A DNA stretch of 19,296 nt from an uncultured Acetatifactor sp. (lineage in GTDB: Bacteria > Bacillota > Clostridia > Lachnospirales > Lachnospiraceae), in the NCBI GenBank assembly GCA_910586435.1, contig CAJUGT010000075.1, forward strand, positions 1 to 19,296. Direction: 5' to 3'. Every line of letters begins with the position of its first letter. The first letter of the stretch is position 1. A program made the position numbers and the translations under genes. Below the pieces are notes generated by a model that saw nothing but the letters and a program-made list of their open reading frames with translations, ran no database searches and was not told the origin of the DNA. Below are positions 1 through 6,338 of the stretch, piece by piece.

Positions 1-82
1 TGTTGGCGGTTAGTCCGGCGGAGGCGTTGCCCGGGCCGAGCAGCGATTCCCCCACTCCGGCCGCCGTCTCTTTCGCTGCCAT
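1..82 (-). CDS. possible divergent gene start, 5' part only
   Basis: On the minus strand an ATG at 82-80 opens a frame that stays open to the window edge (27 codons). It is preceded by GGGGG at 93-89, six bases upstream, a possible ribosome binding site. The peptide begins MAAKETAAGVGE and is rich in Ala, Gly and Ser; I do not recognise it. The DNA is clearly more GC-rich than the operon to the right. It could be the start of a divergently transcribed gene whose promoter shares the 83-245 gap, or chance open frame in GC-rich intergenic DNA. The visible part is too short to decide. Confidence 0.25.
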   Translation of the reverse strand, partial: MAAKETAAGVGESLLGPGNASAGLTAN

Positions 83-168
83 AGAACACCCCCGCAAGCC
101 ACTTGGCGCTATCAGGTCTGAACAGTAACGGGGACCAAAGGAAAAATGTCAGCAGAAGCCGCCGGGGC

Positions 169-197
169 TTTACTTTTATGGGGCTTTTTGTTATAAT
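169..197 (+). promoter_or_regulatory. sigma-70/SigA-type promoter of the operon
   Basis: The -35 box TTTACT (169-174, four of six consensus bases) is followed after 17 bases by a perfect -10 box TATAAT (192-197). TG at 189-190 gives an extended -10 element (TG-n-TATAAT). Transcription should start near 204, leaving a leader of about 40 bases before the lyase start at 246. This is the only convincing promoter in the window, and it lies before the first gene of a tightly packed co-directional series. It is therefore the likely main promoter of the operon. I see no riboswitch in the short leader. Confidence 0.7.
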
Positions 198-230
198 ATG
201 ATATAGTAATGGAATAGAAAAACGGGATTG

Positions 231-236
231 GGAGGG
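231..236 (+). promoter_or_regulatory. ribosome binding site of the PL11 gene
   Basis: GGAGGG lies nine bases before ATG 246 and decides the start. The frame can be extended to a TTG at 228, but that codon sits upstream of this site and has no Shine-Dalgarno of its own. Confidence 0.75.
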
Positions 237-245
237 AATGGAAAA

Positions 246-2672
246 ATGAAAATTGAGGTATGTAATATTGATAAACAGTATGTGGAAGTAAAGTGGGAAG
301 AGGTTCCGGGAGCCGATAAATATATTGTGTATTGGGCGGATGCGGACACGCCGAATATGCAGTACAAAAAAATGGAGGAAACGGCAGAAAGTACATGTAC
401 CATACATAAATCCACACATATTCATCAGTATATCTATGTGGAGGCAAGGAAGGAAGGGGAAGTATTAGAAAAAAGCGAAATACTTTGTACGCCGGTTCAT
501 TACCGTCTGCGGGAACAGCTGGAACGGCTGGACAGGGGCTTAATTGCGGTGAAGTCCAAGGATGGTATTTTCTTAAGCTGGCGTATGTGGCTGGAGGAAG
601 TGGACGGGTATAATGCTACCGGTATGACGGGGACGGATTATGTGGTTTACCGGAACGGCAAGAAGCTGGCAGTGGTCACGGACAGCACCAACTATCTGGA
701 CAAAGAGGGAACCATGGAAGATTCCTATTATGTCTGTGCTTTCAGGGATGGGAAAGAGTCTGCGCCCTGTAAGGAGGTAAAGGCATGGAGCACAGGTACG
801 AATTATATGGAGATTCCCATGCAGGTGCCCAGGGGAGGCGTCACACCGGCAGGACAGGAGTATGAGTATTCCGCCAACGATATGAGTGTCGGCGATGTGG
901 ACGGGGACGGCGAACTGGAATATTTTGTGAAATGGGATCCATCCAATTCCCATGATGTGTCTCATAAGGGGTATACGGGGAATTGTTATATAGATTGCTA
1001 TAAGATTGACGGAAGGCTGTTATGGCGGCTGGACATGGGAGTGAACATACGGGCAGGAGCGCATTATACGCAGTTTATCGTCTATGACTTTGACGGGGAT
1101 GGGAAGGCGGAAATGTCCGTTAAGACGGCCCCCGGAACCAAAATGATCAAATATGACGAAAAGGGAAATGTGGTTTCGGAGAGATATATCACCATGCCGG
1201 AGGCGGATCTTAAGGCAGGATATTCAAATGAAGACAATTATGTTTGTTCCGCAGAGGATTATTATAATTATTTGGTGGAATTATTTCAGGGGTGGCAGGA
1301 TCACAGAGAGGTGAAAAACGGTCATTGGCCGGGGACTTTGGAAGAGTGTTTTGGAATTCCGAAGGAATATTCGTATCCTCTGTCCCGGGAGGATGCGGGG
1401 AAACTGGTGGATTATTTCCTGGATGTCTATGCGCCTTCCAGAAGTGAAAAAAATGATCTGCGTCATTTTGAAGGGTTTATTTTCAGAGGACCGGAATATC
1501 TTACCATGTTTTCCGGGGAGGGAGATGAACTTGAGACCATAGAGTTTCCGGTGCCCAGAGAGGACGACGGTCTCATGTGGGGAGACTATTCCTGGTTTCG
1601 TATAGAACCCTGCAATCGTGTTGACAGATTCCTGTCAGGGGTGGGGTATCTGGACGGAGAGCGGCCTTATCTGATTATATGCAGGGGGTATTACACAAGG
1701 GCCACCATTACCGCATATGACTTCTTTGAAGGGAAACACAGGGAATACTTTAAGGTGGACAGCGGTTATGTCACCATGAGAAATCCATTTGCCCGTTCTG
1801 ATGAAGACGCGGAACTTGGCACGGACTCCGTATATGGCTGTATTGTAGGACAGGGAGATCACAGCTTGTCTGTTGCGGACGTGGATGGGGATGGGTGTCA
1901 TGAGATAATATATGGCGCTGCTACCATTGACCATGACGGCAGTGTGTTATATTCCAGCGCGGATCGGATGCCGGACGGAAGCATGCAGTACCTGGGACAT
2001 GGGGATTCCATGCATGTGGCGAACATCAATCCCGACAAACCGGGGCTTGAAATCTTTAATGTCTTTGAGGAAGGCAGCAGTGTGCCTTACGGTTGGGCGC
2101 TGAGAGACGCAGAGACAGGAGAGGTGATTTTCGGAGAACCAGCGAACAGGGATTTGGGAAGGTGTATGATTGGGGATATCTGTCCGGATGTCAGAGGCCT
2201 TCAGGTATGGGCAGTGGGAGTGTACGACTGCAACGGAAAACTGCTGGAAGATGTAAAACAGCCGGGAACCAATGCCAGCATTCGCTGGGCTGCGGATTTA
2301 TCCACACAGATAACTGACGGGGTGGATTATATTCATGAGAAGCATATTGGTCTGGTGGCAGACCATACCCATGGGGTAATGCTTCATCCGGAAGGGACTT
2401 CGACCAATAACGGTACAAAAGGAAATCCCGGTCTGGTGGCGAATATATTTGGAGACTTCAGGGAACAGATTTTGCTGCGCACCACCGACAGCCGGGCCAT
2501 TAGGATTTATACCCCTGTGGAGGTGACAAATCATAAGCTGTTTACATTATTGCATGACACCACATACCGATGTGGGGTGGCGTGGCAGAACAATTGCTAT
2601 AATCAGCCATGTTATACAAGTTTTTATTACGGAAGCGATATGGACTTTAAAAATGTGCTGAGGTATTTGTAA
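246..2672 (+). CDS. PL11 rhamnogalacturonan lyase, no signal peptide
   Basis: The 808-residue product resembles polysaccharide lyase family 11 (YesW/YesX type), which cleaves the GalA-Rha backbone of rhamnogalacturonan I by beta-elimination, with calcium bound in a beta-propeller. Residues 1 to about 85 look like a fibronectin-III-type domain; the propeller follows. Three Asp-rich calcium loops of the form D-x-D-G-D-G are visible at residues 217-222, 281-286 and 545-550. Other family hallmarks are the GPEYLTMF, NRVDRFLSG and CRGYYTRAT stretches and a C-terminal WQNNCYNQP segment. A segment of roughly 100 residues after the second calcium loop makes it longer than YesW as I remember it. The protein starts MKIEVCNIDK with no signal peptide, so it should be cytoplasmic, like YesX. 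It is the first gene behind the promoter and lies 15 bases from the PqqD-like gene, so the two are almost certainly co-transcribed. Family assignment is firm; the substrate in this context is open. Confidence 0.9.
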   Translation: MKIEVCNIDKQYVEVKWEEVPGADKYIVYWADADTPNMQYKKMEETAESTCTIHKSTHIHQYIYVEARKEGEVLEKSEILCTPVHYRLREQLERLDRGLIAVKSKDGIFLSWRMWLEEVDGYNATGMTGTDYVVYRNGKKLAVVTDSTNYLDKEGTMEDSYYVCAFRDGKESAPCKEVKAWSTGTNYMEIPMQVPRGGVTPAGQEYEYSANDMSVGDVDGDGELEYFVKWDPSNSHDVSHKGYTGNCYIDCYKIDGRLLWRLDMGVNIRAGAHYTQFIVYDFDGDGKAEMSVKTAPGTKMIKYDEKGNVVSERYITMPEADLKAGYSNEDNYVCSAEDYYNYLVELFQGWQDHREVKNGHWPGTLEECFGIPKEYSYPLSREDAGKLVDYFLDVYAPSRSEKNDLRHFEGFIFRGPEYLTMFSGEGDELETIEFPVPREDDGLMWGDYSWFRIEPCNRVDRFLSGVGYLDGERPYLIICRGYYTRATITAYDFFEGKHREYFKVDSGYVTMRNPFARSDEDAELGTDSVYGCIVGQGDHSLSVADVDGDGCHEIIYGAATIDHDGSVLYSSADRMPDGSMQYLGHGDSMHVANINPDKPGLEIFNVFEEGSSVPYGWALRDAETGEVIFGEPANRDLGRCMIGDICPDVRGLQVWAVGVYDCNGKLLEDVKQPGTNASIRWAADLSTQITDGVDYIHEKHIGLVADHTHGVMLHPEGTSTNNGTKGNPGLVANIFGDFREQILLRTTDSRAIRIYTPVEVTNHKLFTLLHDTTYRCGVAWQNNCYNQPCYTSFYYGSDMDFKNVLRYL

Positions 2673-2687
2673 GAGTAAGGAATCAGA

Positions 2688-2966
2688 ATGGATGTGGGGA
2701 AAGAGGGCGGAAGGTCCAGGTATCAGATGCGATATGCGGCGGGAGAATACTGGATATTGGATATGGAGCAAGAAGGGCTTCCGTATAAGAAGCCCTTTTC
2801 CGTCAATGAAGTGGGCGCAGCTATCTGGAAAATGATGGAGAGAGGTATGAAACAGGAGGAAATCGCGGACTGTTTATGCCGGGAATATGGGGAAGAGCGG
2901 GAAATAATATTGGAGGATGTGGCAGCTTTTCAGAAAATGCTTCTAAAGTCCGGTTATTTCCTGTAG
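2688..2966 (+). CDS. PqqD-family small protein
   Basis: The 92-residue product matches the PqqD fold. An N-terminal beta region (residues 12-35) is followed by the conserved Asn at 40 in SVNEVGAAIW, then a helical part with GMKQEEIADCL and a C-terminal FQKMLLKSGYFL. PqqD-like proteins bind peptide precursors and present them to radical SAM or other modifying enzymes. They also occur as small stand-alone proteins beside nucleotidyltransferase or glycan genes. No radical SAM enzyme or precursor peptide is visible here, so the partner is unknown; the NTP_transf_5-like segment at the right edge is a candidate. The start has TAAGGA about six bases upstream (2676-2681). It follows the lyase stop by 15 bases. 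Confidence 0.75.
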   Translation: MDVGKEGGRSRYQMRYAAGEYWILDMEQEGLPYKKPFSVNEVGAAIWKMMERGMKQEEIADCLCREYGEEREIILEDVAAFQKMLLKSGYFL

Positions 2967-2970
2967 GAAA

Positions 2971-3026
2971 GCATTCTGTGCCGTTGTAAGGGCATGGAAT
3001 GCCATACTCTGCCTTGTGGGAGGCAG
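2971..3026 (+). promoter_or_regulatory. two tandem hairpins in the leader before pelD
   Basis: In the 85-base gap between the PqqD-like gene and pelD, GCATTC (2971-2976) pairs with GAATGC (2997-3002). Inside it TGCC (2979-2982) pairs with GGCA (2991-2994), closing an eight-base loop. A second hairpin pairs CTGCC (3009-3013) with GGCAG (3022-3026). A competing pairing, GGCAT with ATGCC at 2991-3003, is possible. No run of T follows, so these are not standard terminators. They may act in mRNA processing, stability or attenuation, and would set the Pel core apart from the first two genes. The pelD ribosome binding site GGGGGAGG follows at about 3035-3042. Confidence 0.45.
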
Positions 3027-3051
3027 GCTCCATTTGGGGGAGGCAAAGTAA

Positions 3052-5292
3052 ATGAATGTTTTCTTAATCGGTGGTTCCGGAAGCTTTATGGATAACCTGA
3101 TAATCAAGTTAAATAAAGAGGGACATCGGGTATATCTTTTGACGGGAAACCGATATGCCAGGCTTCCTTACCAGAAAGTATTTGAGCGTTATAATTTTAC
3201 CTATGACTGCACATGCCTTATGGAAATTTTTGACAGTGTTAATCCGGATTTGACCATTTTTATGGGGGCATATGATACTAATTTCAAATGGCTGGATGAA
3301 GAGCGGGAGGCTGTCAGATATTCTTCCAGCCTGATGAATATTTTGATGGGTTACGCAATGAAGGGCAGGGGGAGATTTCTCTATCTGTCTTCGGAATTGG
3401 TGTATTCGGGAAATTATCCGGAGAATATCCTGGAGTCGGAGCCTGTCACACCTGCGGGATTTAGGGGAATGGCGCTGGCCCAGGGGGAGGAGATGTGTGA
3501 AAGCTACCGGAAAAACCGGAGGCTGGACGTTGTCACTCTGCGGCTGGATCACCTCTATGGCATTCCAAAGACAAGGGGAGATGTGACAGATGTATGCAGT
3601 AAAATGTGTCTGGAGGTTTTGGAGAAAAAAGATATTACAATAAATGAAGACTGTTATTTTTCTCTGTTGTATGAAACGGACGCAATAGAATTTATCTATA
3701 GAGTGGCAGCTTGCAGGGAACATAAGAATTCTTTGTATCATATCTCTTCCTCAGAGGTGATATCTCAGCGGGAATTGGCGGAGACAGTGTGGGAAATTAT
3801 GGGGGCTGACAATGGTGGTTCCGGATTTGCGAAGGATGCAGACGCAACGGAATCTTCCCGCAATGTGCCTTTGCCTACAGAACAGGACGCATCGGAAGGG
3901 CCGCAGAGGCGGGTCCTGTCAAATACGCTGTTTGACAGTGAATTTGGCAATCCATTTTTTTGTCAGATACCTGTGATAGTGAAAAAAATTGCGGCGCAGA
4001 TGCGGAAGAACCCTTATGTTTTTCTCACCGGTGAGGAGGCAAAGGTACCTCTGAAAGAACGTATCCTCAAGAAGGCAGGATGGTTTTTCAGGGCAATGAT
4101 ACCTTTTGTGGAAAATTTTATCCTGTTTATTCCCTTTTTTATGTTAAATAACCGGGCAGTGGGGAACGAATATTTTGGAAGACTGGATTTTTATCTTTTG
4201 TATGTATTGTTGTTTGCCATTGTATATGGACAGCAGCAGGCTACTTTTTCCGCGGTTTTGGCCGTGGCAGGGTATTGCTTTCGACAGATGTATGATCGCT
4301 CCGGTTTTGAAGTCATGCTGGATGCGGATACCTACATGTGGATAGCCCAATTGTTTATTTTGGGGCTGGTAGTGGGTTATATGAGGGATCAAATCGCAAA
4401 GCTGAAAAGGGAGAGCGAAGAGGAAAAGGATTATTTGTCCTTACAGCTGAGTGATGTGCAGGATATTAACAGCAGTAATGTGCGTGTGAAGGATGCTTTG
4501 GAAACTCAGATTGTCAATCAATATGACAGTGTGGGAAAGATTTACAGTATTACATCCGCCTTGGATCAATACAGCCCTGAGGAGGTATTATTTTATGCGG
4601 CGGAGATGCTGGGGAAACTTGTAAAGAGCAAAGATGTGGCCATATACACAGTATCAAATGCATCCTATGCCCGTCTGTTTTCCTCCACATCCAAAAAGGC
4701 CAGGGAACTGGGGCATTCCATCAAATACACTGAGATGGGCAAAATGTCCGAGGCTCTGGCTAACCATAAAGTTTTTATCAACAGGGAGATGAATCAGGAT
4801 TTTCCCTTGATGGCACACGCAATTTATGATAATGATGAAATGCAGATGATTTTGATGGTATGGGGGATTCCCTGGGAAAGTATGACCTTGGGTCAGGCAA
4901 ATCAGCTGGTGGTAATCAGCGCATTGATACAGAATGCGGTGGTCAGATCCAACCGGTATATGTCGGCACTGGAAGATCAGAGATATGTGGAGGATACACA
5001 GACATTGGAAACCAGTGCGTTTACTTCGCTGATGAACGCATATCTGACTGCTAAGGACAAGGGATTGACGGAGTGTACTGTGCTGAAGGTGGAAGCGGAA
5101 CCGGAGACATATAAGGAAGCGGGCAGACAGTTGATGGGAAAGCTTCGGCAGACGGACTATGTTGGGACGTTGTCGGACGGAGGGCTTTACGCGTTGCTGT
5201 CCAATACCAGTATGCAGGACGCACAGTTTGTAATGAAACGGTTTGCGGAGATTGGCTATGAAAGCCATATTGTGAGGGATGGAGACGAATGA
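3052..5292 (+). CDS. pelD: PelD-like c-di-GMP receptor with N-terminal SDR domain
   Basis: This 746-residue fusion has four parts. Residues 1 to about 235 resemble an extended SDR/NAD-dependent epimerase, with a Rossmann start FLIGGSGSF. The usual Tyr-x-x-x-Lys pair is replaced around TPAGFRGMALAQGEE, so it is probably not an active dehydrogenase. After a variable linker come about four membrane segments (348-366, 380-396, 398-413, 427-444) and a charged, probably helical stretch (446-480). A GAF-like domain covers roughly 500-640. The end is a degenerate GGDEF domain in which the signature is SDGGL (708-712), so no cyclase activity is expected. An RxxD motif (R699, D702) lies exactly five residues before it, the I-site arrangement that binds c-di-GMP in PelD of Pseudomonas. 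As in Pel systems, it should sit in the inner membrane and activate PelF through PelE and PelG. Its stop overlaps the pelE start by four bases (ATGA). Confidence 0.85.
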   Translation: MNVFLIGGSGSFMDNLIIKLNKEGHRVYLLTGNRYARLPYQKVFERYNFTYDCTCLMEIFDSVNPDLTIFMGAYDTNFKWLDEEREAVRYSSSLMNILMGYAMKGRGRFLYLSSELVYSGNYPENILESEPVTPAGFRGMALAQGEEMCESYRKNRRLDVVTLRLDHLYGIPKTRGDVTDVCSKMCLEVLEKKDITINEDCYFSLLYETDAIEFIYRVAACREHKNSLYHISSSEVISQRELAETVWEIMGADNGGSGFAKDADATESSRNVPLPTEQDASEGPQRRVLSNTLFDSEFGNPFFCQIPVIVKKIAAQMRKNPYVFLTGEEAKVPLKERILKKAGWFFRAMIPFVENFILFIPFFMLNNRAVGNEYFGRLDFYLLYVLLFAIVYGQQQATFSAVLAVAGYCFRQMYDRSGFEVMLDADTYMWIAQLFILGLVVGYMRDQIAKLKRESEEEKDYLSLQLSDVQDINSSNVRVKDALETQIVNQYDSVGKIYSITSALDQYSPEEVLFYAAEMLGKLVKSKDVAIYTVSNASYARLFSSTSKKARELGHSIKYTEMGKMSEALANHKVFINREMNQDFPLMAHAIYDNDEMQMILMVWGIPWESMTLGQANQLVVISALIQNAVVRSNRYMSALEDQRYVEDTQTLETSAFTSLMNAYLTAKDKGLTECTVLKVEAEPETYKEAGRQLMGKLRQTDYVGTLSDGGLYALLSNTSMQDAQFVMKRFAEIGYESHIVRDGDE

Positions 5293-6296
5293 CGGCAAAG
5301 CAGGCCATGTTTGTGGGAATCCTGGCGCTTAACACATTGTTTGTTCTTCTGTATCTATTGTGGAACTGGATAAGGAGACCAAGGGCGGGGAAGGATGAAT
5401 GTGTAACAGAGGCTTCAGAGAAAGACAGGGAACCAGGCGCCGGAGAATCAGAAGAGAAAAAGAGAGCGGATGATAAACACAACGGTGTCTGGCTGCGGGC
5501 GATTGTGATGATACTGTGTCCGGTGGTGGGACCGATTCTGTTTATAGTTTCTCATATTATATTTCGTCTGTTTCTCTCCGAACCGGTGGATTTGGAAGAT
5601 GTCATATTCAGCAAGGAACGTGTCAGGACATTTGTACATGCGGATGAGGAACGGGAGCGAAATATTGTGCCTTTGGAGGAAGCCATTGAGATTACGGACG
5701 CGGATGAACTGCGGAACCTTATGATGAATGTGGTTCGGGGAGATATCAGCAAATCCCTTGCCTCCATTGCTCTGGCTCTGGACAGTGAGGATACAGAGAC
5801 GGCGCATTATGCGGCGTCTGTGTTGCAGGATGCTTTAAATGACTTCCGATTTCAGGTGCAGAAGCAGTCAAAACTGGTTCTCTCGGGTGAAGAAGGGGCT
5901 GTGGACAGGGCAGGATATGCGGAAGTATTGATTGACTATATGAATCAGGTGTTGGAGCAGAAGGTTTTCACTGATATGGAGCAGGAAAGTTATGTGAATA
6001 TCATGGATAAAGTCTGCGGGGTGCTTTATGACTTAGGCAGGGATCGGATGACAAGCGCTCAGTATGAGGCAATCAGTTTAAGGCTTCTGGAAGTGGAAGA
6101 TTATGAGAATTGCAGGAAGTGGTGTGACCGTGCGGAATATCAGTATCCCAATACTCTGGCCACCTATACCTGTCAGCTGAAGCTCTACTTTAACAGTGGG
6201 CAGAAAGAGCGTTTCTTTGAGGTGATGGAAGCTCTGAAGCATTCCGCAGTGGTGATAGACAGTGAAACATTGGAGTTAATCCGTGTGTTTCAGTAA
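5289..6296 (+). CDS. pelE: PelE-like inner-membrane scaffold
   Basis: The 335-residue protein has two membrane segments (about 6-28 and 68-92) separated by a charged, low-complexity loop rich in Glu, Lys and Arg. A helical cytoplasmic domain from about 97 to the end looks like TPR or similar helical repeats (for example the YENCRKWCDRAEYQYPNTLA region). This layout and its place between pelD and pelF match PelE, which bridges PelD to PelF in the Pel synthase complex. Translation is coupled to pelD by a 4-base overlap. Sequence conservation of PelE is low in general, so the call rests on topology plus gene order. Compared with its neighbours it shows no odd features. Confidence 0.75.
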   Translation: MTAKQAMFVGILALNTLFVLLYLLWNWIRRPRAGKDECVTEASEKDREPGAGESEEKKRADDKHNGVWLRAIVMILCPVVGPILFIVSHIIFRLFLSEPVDLEDVIFSKERVRTFVHADEERERNIVPLEEAIEITDADELRNLMMNVVRGDISKSLASIALALDSEDTETAHYAASVLQDALNDFRFQVQKQSKLVLSGEEGAVDRAGYAEVLIDYMNQVLEQKVFTDMEQESYVNIMDKVCGVLYDLGRDRMTSAQYEAISLRLLEVEDYENCRKWCDRAEYQYPNTLATYTCQLKLYFNSGQKERFFEVMEALKHSAVVIDSETLELIRVFQ

Positions 6297-6324
6297 TTAT
6301 TGGGAGATTTGTTGGGGGAGAAGG

Positions 6325-6331
6325 AAGGAGG
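6325..6331 (+). promoter_or_regulatory. ribosome binding site of pelF
   Basis: A perfect AAGGAGG lies seven bases before ATG 6339. It fixes the start there and argues against the in-frame TTG at 6300, which has no comparable site. Confidence 0.8.
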
Positions 6332-6338
6332 TGTCCTC

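Noticed and set aside
156..170. AAGCC/GGCTT hairpin as a terminator upstream of the promoter
   Set aside because: Only five base pairs, no proper T-run, and it overlaps the -35 box.
238..249. Mini-frame ATG-GAA-AAA-TGA overlapping the lyase start
   Set aside because: Its ATG lies one base after the GGAGGG, too close for initiation.
2967..3051. c-di-GMP riboswitch ahead of pelD
   Set aside because: A natural place to look, but the gap is too short and lacks the conserved core I would expect; only simple hairpins are visible.
3109..3741. Minus-strand open frame opposite the SDR domain of pelD
   Set aside because: Shadow frame; the plus strand carries a clear Rossmann-type protein.
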